From Mariniphaga sediminis (GTDB lineage: Bacteria; Bacteroidota; Bacteroidia; Bacteroidales; Prolixibacteraceae), in the NCBI RefSeq assembly GCF_003573545.1, contig NZ_QWET01000013.1:92974-156973 (forward strand): a DNA stretch of 64,000 nt, written 5' to 3'. Of this stretch, positions 55,943 through 63,780 are shown piece after piece. Made by a program: the position numbers and the translations under genes. Numbering within the stretch: the stretch's first letter is position 1; each line of letters begins with the position of its first letter. A model generated the notes under the pieces. The model searched no databases and was not told the origin of the DNA. It saw only the letters and a list, made by a program, of their open reading frames with translations.

Positions 55943-56143
55943 ATGAATAAAAAGAAGACAGACAATTTGCCACTTATTATCGAACAGAGCTTTATGTTGA
56001 TTGGATTCATTACTTTTATAATTAATTATTTTGTTTTAGATAATAATACCATATTAGTTTTTGTAAGCATTCTATTCTTTGCAATATCCATGGGTTTCAA
56101 TTTGAAATATCTGATAAGTAAAAAGAAGGAGACAAAAGAATGA
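55943..56143 (+). CDS. Cassette 5: small two-helix membrane protein
   Basis: This 66-residue protein has two hydrophobic stretches (IIEQSFMLIGFITFIINYFV and ILVFVSILFFAISMGFNL) and charged ends (MNKKKTD..., KKKETKE). It is preceded by AAGGAG eight bases from the ATG. No family recognised. It lies behind attC-like site 4 and 87 bp before the DUF2867 gene, with which it may share a cassette. Confidence 0.65.
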   Translation: MNKKKTDNLPLIIEQSFMLIGFITFIINYFVLDNNTILVFVSILFFAISMGFNLKYLISKKKETKE

Positions 56144-56230
56144 ATGCCAAACAAAAACAATCTGCCTTCGACAAAAGGTTTAAAACGAATAATTTAGATG
56201 GAGAATATGCTGTAATTAGCTGAAATTGAA

Positions 56231-56782
56231 ATGATGTTGAATAAAGCTCAACATACAACATTTAAAGACACCACCATGAAAAAAGTAGTTAAACTTGACT
56301 ATGTTCCGGACAAGTCCATAATTTTAAATGGCTTTGGAAAAATTGACTATTCTGACACCTATAAAACTCAGATAACATTAAATGATTATTCCATTGACAG
56401 AATAACTACGGATATCTTTAAGACTCCTAAGTGGGTAGACAATTTAATGAAACTTAGAGATATTATAGTCAAAGTATTTGGGCTAAAAACGGGCAAAAAA
56501 AATGATACTATAATAGAACCATATTATTCAATAGGCACTAAGGCAGTATATTTTACCGTAACAGACCGAAATGAAAACGAAATTGTTATGGCAGAGAATG
56601 ATAAGCACCTAAATTTCAGGACATCTGTTATGATAGAGAAAAGTAATACAAATAGTACTTTATTTTTATCGACAATTGTCCAGTTTAACAATTTTTTCGG
56701 AAGGTTATATTTTTTCCCTGTAAAACCATTTCATCAATTAATAGTTAGATCGCTACTAAAAAAATACGCAAATGAAAATTAG
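56231..56782 (+). CDS. Cassette 5: DUF2867-like protein
   Basis: This 183-residue soluble protein resembles DUF2867: an N-terminal strand region (TYKTQITLNDYSID), the aromatic TPKWVDNLMKLRDIIVKVFGLKTGK, and a beta-rich C-terminal half (SVMIEKSNTNSTLFLSTIVQF, YFFPVKPFHQLIVRSLLKKYA). The family function is unknown. The start may be the Met at 56276 (MKKVVKLDYVPDK, residue 16) rather than 56231. AT-rich like other cargo. Confidence 0.7.
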   Translation: MMLNKAQHTTFKDTTMKKVVKLDYVPDKSIILNGFGKIDYSDTYKTQITLNDYSIDRITTDIFKTPKWVDNLMKLRDIIVKVFGLKTGKKNDTIIEPYYSIGTKAVYFTVTDRNENEIVMAENDKHLNFRTSVMIEKSNTNSTLFLSTIVQFNNFFGRLYFFPVKPFHQLIVRSLLKKYANEN

Positions 56783-56952
56783 CCTGATTTCTCTTGGTAA
56801 AATTCTCTCCATTGCAATTTAAATTTTGGGAATTATCTATGATATTGAAACATTTACTCCGTTGAAAAAGGAGGGCTTGCCGGGATAGCTATACTATTGA
56901 ATTTGAGCATATTTTCGATAACAATCGGGTTAAAATTAAGGATAACAAATAA
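56771..56952 (+). pseudogene. Decayed small membrane protein gene
   Basis: An ATG overlapping the DUF2867 stop reads MKISLISLGKILSIAI, then a TAA interrupts. The same frame resumes (ILGIIYDIETFTP), and a shifted frame gives a hydrophobic helix (GLAGIAILLNLSIFSITIGL) with a basic tail. At least one stop and one frameshift separate the pieces. It is reminiscent in design of the 66-residue membrane protein at 55943. Confidence 0.4.
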
Positions 56953-56957
56953 ACGTT

Positions 56958-57066
56958 GCCTAATTACAATTGCACTACGGAGCTCGTACGGTGCGCTGTA
57001 TCTGCTCCTTTCTCCTGGCGGACACTGACGCTCTCCAAAATCTGCAACGACAACCTGAAAGTGACC
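56958..57066 (+). repeat. attC-like site 5, degenerate
   Basis: Left box GCCTAAT at 56958-56964. The right half shares CGCTCTCC-AAATC-GC and CGACAACC with sites 1-3, so it descends from the same element, but the outer arms no longer pair and no clean right box remains. A perfect GTGACC/GGTCAC hairpin (57061-57076) sits at its end. Confidence 0.6.
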
Positions 57067-57076
57067 ATTCGGTCAC

Positions 57077-57460
57077 ATAACAATAGCTAAGTTCAAAGAA
57101 AAATGTCAATATTTTTCGAAAGTTTTACTAAAAAAGATTATCATTACATCTTATGAATAAAACGACATTCAATACATATAAGTATTCGGTATAACAGGCA
57201 GGTTGTCCAGTATACAAATTATTGCCTTTATTCTGATAAAGGTAAATATCTGACACCTGTCGAACCCTTCAACCAACGTGTTAATCAAGTTACATTTAGT
57301 GTGATTCTGATTGAGACGTATTTCAATTAAATTATTATTGCTAAAAAAGTAAAAATTATTGTTCTGTAAATACCTGAATAATAGCAAAAGTTCAGTTGTT
57401 TTTCGTAGGACATTGAGTTAATTGGCATACCGACGTATGCTGTTATAAAAAGATATAATC
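57077..57460. other. Region between degenerate site 5 and the GNAT gene, 384 bp
   Basis: AT-rich. A 72-codon minus-strand frame (57169-57387) has no recognisable domain and I do not call it. A perfect palindrome GCATAC-CGAC-GTATGC lies at about 57424-57439, followed by GTTATAA, which could be a relic right box or the leader of the GNAT gene. Confidence 0.4.
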
Positions 57461-58018
57461 ATGCCAAAAATAAATATTCAAATTAGAGAGACTAATAGTA
57501 AGGATTTCAATGACATTATGGTAGTTGAAGAACAAGCATTTGGCTATGTAAAAGAAGCCAAATTGACCGCTGATTTGTTACGTGACCAAACAGCTGAACC
57601 AGTTCTTTCCTTGCTGGCGTTTCATGATAAAAAACCCATTGGACATATTTTATTTACCCGAGTGTATATAAATGAAATGAACACAACACAGCCATTCTTT
57701 CATATTCTTGCCCCCTTAGCTGTTATACCGGAATATCAAAAACAAGGTGTTGGTGGGTTATTAATTAATGAAGGGCTGAAAAGATTAAAAGAAATGGGGT
57801 CTGAAATGGTTTTTGTATTAGGACATATGGATTATTACCCAAAGTTTGGATTTATTCCTGATGCCAAAAAACTTGGATTTAGCGCACCATATCCAATACC
57901 AGCTGAATATGCAAATGCATGGATGGTTCAGTCTTTGAATCCGGAAGGATTTGTAATTGGTAAAGGAAATGTTATTTGTGCTGTTGAATTGAATAAACCA
58001 GAGCATTGGAGGGAATAA
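57461..58018 (+). CDS. GNAT-family N-acetyltransferase
   Basis: The 185-residue acetyltransferase has the acetyl-CoA pyrophosphate loop in LAVIPEYQKQGVGGLLI (Q-x-x-G-x-G) and the substrate-side segment HMDYYPKFGFIPD. It resembles YhbS-type enzymes that acetylate small amines or protein N-termini; antibiotic resistance cannot be claimed. GNAT genes are among the commonest integron cargo. It lies between degenerate site 5 and the inverted-repeat element at 58028, on the plus strand. Confidence 0.9.
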   Translation: MPKINIQIRETNSKDFNDIMVVEEQAFGYVKEAKLTADLLRDQTAEPVLSLLAFHDKKPIGHILFTRVYINEMNTTQPFFHILAPLAVIPEYQKQGVGGLLINEGLKRLKEMGSEMVFVLGHMDYYPKFGFIPDAKKLGFSAPYPIPAEYANAWMVQSLNPEGFVIGKGNVICAVELNKPEHWRE

Positions 58019-58027
58019 ATCAGGTGC

Positions 58028-58158
58028 TCTAACAAAGGCTCATAGGTAATGCGGAGTATTGTGGGGGATTGAAGATAATCACCTACGTTTAACTGTTTAA
58101 TGGTTTGATATCTTTGTACAGTTACACTCCGCACTACCCATAGCCCCCAGCTGGTGCT
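58028..58158 (+). repeat. attC-like site 6, candidate without a clear right box
   Basis: TCTAAC (58028-58033) precedes a long imperfect stem: GGCT-C-ATAGGTAATGCGGAG pairs with CTCCGCACTACCCATAGCC, with one bulged C and two G-T type positions (58037-58146). The bulge and left box fit attC, but the right end GCTGGTGC is not a GTTRRRY box and overlaps the bracketing repeat. Confidence 0.45.
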
Positions 58159-58196
58159 GATTTGCAATCGGTACCTTTTGTGGAAAACAAAAAATA
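58145..58196 (+). repeat. Right copy of the hairpin-bearing direct repeat bracketing the island
   Basis: Starts CCCCCAGCTGGTG and ends AAACAAAAAAT, like the copy at 50608. Hairpin GGTGCTGATT-TGC-AATCGGTACC keeps the shape with changed bases. Nothing else is seen up to the nfeD gene at 58353. Confidence 0.65.
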
Positions 58197-58352
58197 TATA
58201 GAAAAGGCCAAAGCTGATTTTGGCTTTACGTTCAGAATTTGGTCATAAAAGGGGAAACTTACAGACAGATTGCCGTTGGTCAGGATTTTGCAATTTACAT
58301 AAAAGTTATAACCTTGTAATTACAATTATGGAAACTTCAGTAATAAAACCAA

Positions 58353-59768
58353 TTATCCTTCCGGCCGGTCAACGTATAACTGGGCTGTTCCCACTTTTAG
58401 CACTACAATATCTTCCCCGCGGTCAATAAATCCGGCTTCGGTAATTGCATCATAAACCTCCCCGTCAATCAAAACCTTTCCTCCCGGACGAAGTACCGTT
58501 TGCGCCGTGCCGGTTTTTCCTTTCAACGCCACAAACGAGGCATCCACATTCAAATACCCTTCTTTTATATCCTGAACAGTATTTAGTGCCAGGTTTTTAA
58601 AGGGGCCTGAATGAGAAGTAAAAAGTTTTTTGCCGAGATAAAGCGACAGAATAAAACCGCCCATAATTCCAACAACTACGGTCATTATAGCTACACCAAG
58701 TTTTTCCGTATTGACGGGTTCAAAATCGAAAACAACATTTTCGATAAGACTCAAAACCAGGCCGACAAAAACAAACAATACCCCCAAAATTCCGGCTACT
58801 CCAAATCCGGGGAGCACAAAGATTTCGACGGCAATCAGAATTAATCCGATAATAAAAACGATAATTTCCCAATGTTCGGCCAGCCCTTCCAGATACAACG
58901 GGGCAAAATAAAGTACCGCAGCCAGAATAGCGACTCCCAGCGGAAACCCAATTCCCGGCGTTTGCATCTCAAAATAAATTCCACCGATAATAGCCATTAT
59001 AAGAAGCCCCGAAACCATCGGATGAACAAGGAACCCGATTATCCGCTCAATCCAGGTAAGTTCATACTCTACTATCTTATATTCTTCAATACCCACCTGT
59101 TTCAAAACCTCCGGAATATTTTCAGCAATCCCTTCACAGAAACCATGTTCCATGGCTTCTACAGGAGTAAACGTCAACACTTTGCCGGTATCGATAAGTC
59201 CTTCGATATAAACTGACTGATCGACCATAGCCTCTGCAATTTTAGGATCGCGTCGCCATTTCACAATAGTATCGTTCCCGGTTATAAGGGTATCCCTGCC
59301 GTGCGATTCGGCCGTAGCCCGCATGGTAGAACGCATATAGCTCTGGTATTTATCGGGCATTGCCTGTCCGGTTTGGTTCACCACCGTGGCCGCGCCGATA
59401 CTTCCTCCCGGACGCATGTAAATACTGTCGCAGGCAATGGAAATCAGCGCACCGGCAGATGCAGCATTATTGTCAATAAAAACATACACAGGGATAGGAC
59501 TTTGCATAATTTTAGTACGAATGGAATCTGCATCCAACACGGTTCCCCCATAAGTATTCATATGAATCAGAAACACATCAGCCCCCAGCGTATCAGCCGC
59601 TTCAAACGCCTGCTGGGTTTGCCGCCAGGTGGCCCTTGTAATCTCCTGTTTTATATCGAATTTATAAACCAGCTTTTCACTTTCACCTTCGGCTTTGGCA
59701 ACCCCAAAAGTCAGAAAACCCAGCAAGAAAATAAATAATATATAAATTGTCCTGTTCATTTTTATCAT
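58353..59768 (-). CDS. NfeD-family membrane-bound serine protease (long form)
   Basis: This 471-residue protein joins a ClpP-like serine protease domain (residues about 30-240; NTYGGTVLDAD, catalytic Ser in NNAASAGALISI) to four or five membrane helices (about 245-375) and a C-terminal OB-fold NfeD domain (KGKTGTAQTVLRPGGKVLIDG). Signal peptide at the N-terminus. Members cleave stomatin-type partners and act in membrane quality control. No stomatin/FloA gene is adjacent. Confidence 0.9.
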   Translation of the reverse strand: MIKMNRTIYILFIFLLGFLTFGVAKAEGESEKLVYKFDIKQEITRATWRQTQQAFEAADTLGADVFLIHMNTYGGTVLDADSIRTKIMQSPIPVYVFIDNNAASAGALISIACDSIYMRPGGSIGAATVVNQTGQAMPDKYQSYMRSTMRATAESHGRDTLITGNDTIVKWRRDPKIAEAMVDQSVYIEGLIDTGKVLTFTPVEAMEHGFCEGIAENIPEVLKQVGIEEYKIVEYELTWIERIIGFLVHPMVSGLLIMAIIGGIYFEMQTPGIGFPLGVAILAAVLYFAPLYLEGLAEHWEIIVFIIGLILIAVEIFVLPGFGVAGILGVLFVFVGLVLSLIENVVFDFEPVNTEKLGVAIMTVVVGIMGGFILSLYLGKKLFTSHSGPFKNLALNTVQDIKEGYLNVDASFVALKGKTGTAQTVLRPGGKVLIDGEVYDAITEAGFIDRGEDIVVLKVGTAQLYVDRPEG

Positions 59769-59889
59769 CTTAAAAATTATTGAAATATTCTCCTGACAAA
59801 CAGGTTATGCAGCGAAGTTATAAATAAATCCGGCACAATGGTTTAAAAATTATCATTCCTGAATAAAAATCCAAATTCGGCTAAATTAC

Positions 59890-59897
59890 TAACTTTG
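59890..59897 (+). promoter_or_regulatory. Candidate -7 box (TAACTTTG) of purB
   Basis: An exact TAnnTTTG match lies 23 bp before the purB ATG, in the 152-bp spacer shared with divergent nfeD. Confidence 0.5.
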
Positions 59898-59920
59898 CCG
59901 AGCATTTTAAGGATATAAAA

Positions 59921-61267
59921 ATGAATTCGAATACATTGACAGCCATTTCGCCGGTTGACGGCAGATACCACAGTAAAGTGGAAAACCTTTGGAAATACTT
60001 TAGTGAATATGCCCTGATAAAATACCGGGTGTTTGTAGAGATTGAATATTTTGTGGCGCTTAGCAAAATCCCGTTGCCGCAACTGGAAGGTATTCCCAAA
60101 GCCAAACTTGACGAATTACGCGAAATCCACCGTCAGTTTTCAGTTGAAAATGCTGCGCGGGTAAAAGAAATTGAAAGCGTGACTAACCACGATGTAAAGG
60201 CAGTGGAATATTTTTTAAAAGAAGAGTTTGATAAAATCGGGTTGGCCAAATACAGAGAGTTTATCCACTTTGGCCTCACATCGCAGGATGCCAACAACAC
60301 CGCGCTGCCCAAATCGATTCACGATGCGCTTGATGCAGAATATTACCCGCTGGTGGAGCAGTTGATTGAAAAGCTGGAAGAACTGGCGGCACAATGGAAA
60401 GATATTCCGATGCTGGCAAAAACCCACGGACAGCCGGCCTCACCTACCAAACTGGGAAAAGAAATCAGGGTTTTTACCGAACGCATCCGGGGGCAGCTCG
60501 ATCAGTTGCGCGCCCTCCCCTGCCATGCAAAATTTGGCGGGGCCACCGGAAACTTCAATGCACATTATGTAGCTTATCCGGAAATTGACTGGCCACAGTT
60601 TGCCAACAACTTTTGTAAAGAAAACCTGGGATTAGAGCGTTCTCAGTACACGACACAAATTGCACACTACGACAATTACGGCGCTATTTTCGACGCGATG
60701 AAACGTATTAACAACATCGTGCTCGACCTTGACCGCGACATGTGGACCTACATTTCCATGAACTACTTCAGGCAAAAAATAAAAAAAGGGGAAGTGGGCT
60801 CCTCTACCATGCCGCACAAGGTAAATCCTATCGACTTTGAAAATTCGGAAGGAAATATCGGGATTGCCAATGCCGGGTTCGAACAACTCTCTTCCAAACT
60901 GCCCGTTTCGCGACTGCAACGCGACCTCACTGATTCTACCGTAACCCGTTTTATTGGCGTGCCTTTCGGACATACAGTCATCGCTCTCCAATCAACGCTG
61001 AAAGGATTGGGCAAACTGTTACTGAACCAAGCCGCCATTGAAAAAGATTTGGAAGAAAACTGGGCGGTGGTTGCTGAGGCTATTCAAACCATTTTGCGAC
61101 GCGAGTTCTTCCCCAATCCTTACGAAGCCTTAAAAGATTTAACCCGCAAGAATGAAGTAATTAACAAACAGGCCATACACAATTTTATTGAAGGACTGGA
61201 CGTTGATGAACAAGTTAAAAACGAACTGAAGAAAATTACGCCACAGAATTATACAGGAGTATTTTAA
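59921..61267 (+). CDS. purB: Adenylosuccinate lyase
   Basis: PurB cleaves SAICAR and adenylosuccinate, with fumarate release, in purine synthesis. The 448-residue fumarase-superfamily enzyme has LTSQDANNTALP, AKTHGQPASPTKLGKE (catalytic His), and the signature SSTMPHKVNPIDFENSEG. It begins with ISPVDGRYHSKVENL, as in PurB of the E. coli type. Its stop overlaps the ABC exporter start by one base, so the two genes are coupled. Confidence 0.96.
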   Translation: MNSNTLTAISPVDGRYHSKVENLWKYFSEYALIKYRVFVEIEYFVALSKIPLPQLEGIPKAKLDELREIHRQFSVENAARVKEIESVTNHDVKAVEYFLKEEFDKIGLAKYREFIHFGLTSQDANNTALPKSIHDALDAEYYPLVEQLIEKLEELAAQWKDIPMLAKTHGQPASPTKLGKEIRVFTERIRGQLDQLRALPCHAKFGGATGNFNAHYVAYPEIDWPQFANNFCKENLGLERSQYTTQIAHYDNYGAIFDAMKRINNIVLDLDRDMWTYISMNYFRQKIKKGEVGSSTMPHKVNPIDFENSEGNIGIANAGFEQLSSKLPVSRLQRDLTDSTVTRFIGVPFGHTVIALQSTLKGLGKLLLNQAAIEKDLEENWAVVAEAIQTILRREFFPNPYEALKDLTRKNEVINKQAIHNFIEGLDVDEQVKNELKKITPQNYTGVF

Positions 61268-63087
61268 TGAAAGACCTTCTACATTTACTTCGCCGGTTTA
61301 TCCCGCCCTATAAATGGAAACTCATCTGGAATATTGTTTTCAACTTCCTGAGCGCCATTTTCGGAGCATTTTCCTTTCTCCTGCTGATTCCTTCACTGAA
61401 AATTTTGTTCGGAACACAGGAGCTTGTTACCACGCAACCCGAAATAGGGTTTAGTGTTTCCGCCTTCACCGAATACAGCAATTATCTGATCAGCCAGGTT
61501 ATTGAAAGATATAGTCATGAACAGGCCCTGGTTTTTATCGGGATATTCATCATCGTTACTGTTTTTCTGAAGGTAGGATTCTATTACCTGGCGAACTTTA
61601 TGATTGTGGTTATCCGCAACGGCGTGGTGCGCGACATCCGCTCCAAAATCTACCGGAAAATTCTGAAACTGCCGTTGGGCTTTTTCTCAGACGAACGCAA
61701 GGGAGACATTATGGCTCGCATGACCGGTGACGTAACCGAAGTGGAAAACTCCATTATGAACTCGCTGGACATGATGATAAAAAACCCGATACTCATCATT
61801 GTTTCAATAGCGGTAATGGTTTACATGAGCTGGAGCCTTACGCTGTTCGTTTTTGTGATGTTCCCCATTGCCGGGTACATCATCGGCCGCATTGGTAAAA
61901 GCCTGAAAAGGGAGAGCCGCAAGGGCCAGAGCAAAATGGGCGAAATTTTATCCGTTATTGAGGAAGACCTCTCCGGACTGCGCATTATCAAAGCTTTTAA
62001 CGCCGAAAACCGGGCAACCAAAAGATTTGAAAAAGAGAATGACAACTACTTTCATATTATGAACCAGTTGATGTGGCGCCGGTTCCTTGCCCACCCCATG
62101 AGTGAATTTCTCGGAACGGCAATTATCATCGTGGTTTTATGGTACGGCGGCCGGCTTATCCTGAACGACAAAGGTTCGCTTGATGCCGCTACATTTATCG
62201 GTTACCTCGTCTTCTTTTACAATATTATCAATCCGGCCAAAGCATTTTCAACCGCCCTCTACAGTGTGGAAAAAGGACTGGCCTCAATGGAGCGTATCGA
62301 CAAAATTCTGTATACCAAAACAGCCATCACGGAAAAAAAGGATGCAAAAACCATCAACGATTTTCAATCCAAAATCATTTATAAGAATGTTTCTTTTGCC
62401 TACAATTCAACTCCCGTATTAAAAGACATTTCCCTGGAGATTGAGAAAGGAAAGACCGTGGCATTTGTCGGAAGATCCGGAAGCGGAAAAACAACACTGG
62501 TCGACCTGTTGCCCCGCTTCTGGGATGTAAGCAAGGGCAGTATAATTATTGACGGCTCCGACCTGCGCGACCTGAAAATTAAAGACCTGAGAAATCTTAT
62601 CGGGTATGTAAACCAGGAACCCATCCTGTTTAATGACACTTTTTACAACAACATTGCATTCGGGATGGACGATGTTACGGAAGAAAAGGTGATACACGCC
62701 GCTAAAATTGCCAACGCGCACGACTTTATTATGGCCACCGAAAACGGTTACCAGACAACCATTGGCGACAGGGGCGACAAACTTTCGGGAGGACAGAAAC
62801 AACGCCTCTCCATTGCGCGGGCAGTGATGAAAAATCCACCCATCCTGATTCTTGATGAAGCCACGTCATCACTTGACACGGAATCGGAAAGGCTGGTACA
62901 GGATGCCTTGGTAAAGCTCATGCAAAACCGTACATCGCTGGTGATTGCCCACCGGCTTTCCACCGTTAAGAATGCAGATATGATTTGCGTTCTGCACAAA
63001 GGCGTAATGGTGGAAAAAGGTACCCACGAAGAATTACTTGCTTCCGACGGGCGCTACAAAAAACTACACGATATGCAAATGTTCTGA
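61267..63087 (+). CDS. MsbA-type ABC exporter (permease-ATPase fusion)
   Basis: The 606-residue half-transporter has six membrane helices (about 20-330) and an ATPase domain (about 360-600): Walker A GRSGSGKTTL, Q loop VNQEPILF, signature LSGGQKQRL, Walker B ILILDEATSSLD and His switch IAHRLST. It works as a homodimer and is most like lipid A/lipid flippases or peptide exporters; substrate unknown. Coupled to purB by TAATG overlap. A stem-loop lies just past its stop. Confidence 0.93.
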   Translation: MKDLLHLLRRFIPPYKWKLIWNIVFNFLSAIFGAFSFLLLIPSLKILFGTQELVTTQPEIGFSVSAFTEYSNYLISQVIERYSHEQALVFIGIFIIVTVFLKVGFYYLANFMIVVIRNGVVRDIRSKIYRKILKLPLGFFSDERKGDIMARMTGDVTEVENSIMNSLDMMIKNPILIIVSIAVMVYMSWSLTLFVFVMFPIAGYIIGRIGKSLKRESRKGQSKMGEILSVIEEDLSGLRIIKAFNAENRATKRFEKENDNYFHIMNQLMWRRFLAHPMSEFLGTAIIIVVLWYGGRLILNDKGSLDAATFIGYLVFFYNIINPAKAFSTALYSVEKGLASMERIDKILYTKTAITEKKDAKTINDFQSKIIYKNVSFAYNSTPVLKDISLEIEKGKTVAFVGRSGSGKTTLVDLLPRFWDVSKGSIIIDGSDLRDLKIKDLRNLIGYVNQEPILFNDTFYNNIAFGMDDVTEEKVIHAAKIANAHDFIMATENGYQTTIGDRGDKLSGGQKQRLSIARAVMKNPPILILDEATSSLDTESERLVQDALVKLMQNRTSLVIAHRLSTVKNADMICVLHKGVMVEKGTHEELLASDGRYKKLHDMQMF

Positions 63088-63088
63088 G

Positions 63089-63135
63089 TTCATTCAGCCC
63101 TGGCAATACTCTGAGCTCCGTCAGGACTGAATGAA
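63089..63135 (+). terminator. Inverted repeat after the ABC exporter
   Basis: TTCATTCAG.CCTG pairs with CAGG.CTGAATGAA around about 20 nt. No T run follows, so it may be a weak terminator or RNA-stabilising hairpin. Confidence 0.45.
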
Positions 63136-63217
63136 GATCCTCCCAACTCACATTGAAAAGAAGACAATCAAACGGTCCGAAAAATATGTTGCCGTAATCC
63201 TCTTTCTCATTATTTTT

Positions 63218-63360
63218 GGTATAAATCTTCTACTTTGGGCTCAAACTAACTTTTTCCGGTGCAAATCCTTTTTTCTTACGATGACCTATTTTTATGAAAC
63301 CTGAAATAGAAAACAGGGCGTAGGAGCGCAAGAGGTTTTTAAACTATTTATGTAAAGGGT
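63218..63360 (+). repeat. Direct repeat, left copy
   Basis: About 140 bp matching 63597-63740 closely (shared runs include CCTATTTTTATGAAACCTGA and the TTTTTAAACTATTTAT segment) in the same orientation. Neither copy encodes a recognisable intact protein. Confidence 0.75.
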
Positions 63361-63596
63361 TGAACTCACTTCGGTGTTCTTCTCATATCCACTTCATTAC
63401 CTCGGGTTTTACCCGCGACTATTATTGTTTAATCCCTTTTCTGGATAAAGAATTGTCAGAAGGACATAAATAAAAATAGCCCCGTGCGAAGCTCGGGGAA
63501 GGCAATGCGGGATAAAGACGCAACCCCGGAGTGGGTTGAATTATTGATCATCAGCTTATATCAACTCTTGATTCGCATTATTTATAAACATTCAGG
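63361..63596. other. Spacer between direct repeats, 236 bp
   Basis: No gene recognised. Contains a GCCCCG/CGGGG hairpin at about 63479-63498. Looks like mobile-element or repeat debris next to the IS at the window end. Confidence 0.45.
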
Positions 63597-63740
63597 GTAT
63601 AAATTTCCTTTGGGACTCAAACCAACTTTTCCAGTACAAATCCCTTTTTCGTACGATGGCCTATTTTTATGAAACCTGAAATAGAAAACATGGATTAGGA
63701 GTGCAAGAGATTTTTAAACTATTTATAAACATTTAGGGTA
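63597..63740 (+). repeat. Direct repeat, right copy
   Basis: Second copy of the 63218-63360 repeat, ending 40 bp before the transposase stop. It may be the flank or end-adjacent sequence of the insertion element, duplicated by an earlier insertion. Confidence 0.75.
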
Positions 63741-63780
63741 TAAAAGGGCTCAAGTGAACTTTCTGTGGGGGAGTAAATAA

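Larger units (their letters stand above)
50862..57066 (+). mobile_element. Integron-like gene cassette array without an integrase (CALIN)
   Basis: This island consists of repeated units: one or two plus-strand genes followed by a GC-rich structured element of about 132 bp with RYYYAAC at its left end and GTTRRRY at its right end, as in integron attC sites. Units run 50862-52465, 52466-53759, 53760-54799, 54800-about 55866, and then a degenerate one to about 57066. The left box of each site is the reverse complement of the right box at the head of its own cassette. Cassette genes are AT-rich, unrelated to one another and unlike flanking core genes. No tyrosine recombinase (IntI) occurs in the window. 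Confidence 0.78.

Noticed and set aside
57169..57387. 72-codon minus-strand frame in the array's distal spacer
   Set aside because: AT-rich, no domain, opposite to all cassette genes; not supported.
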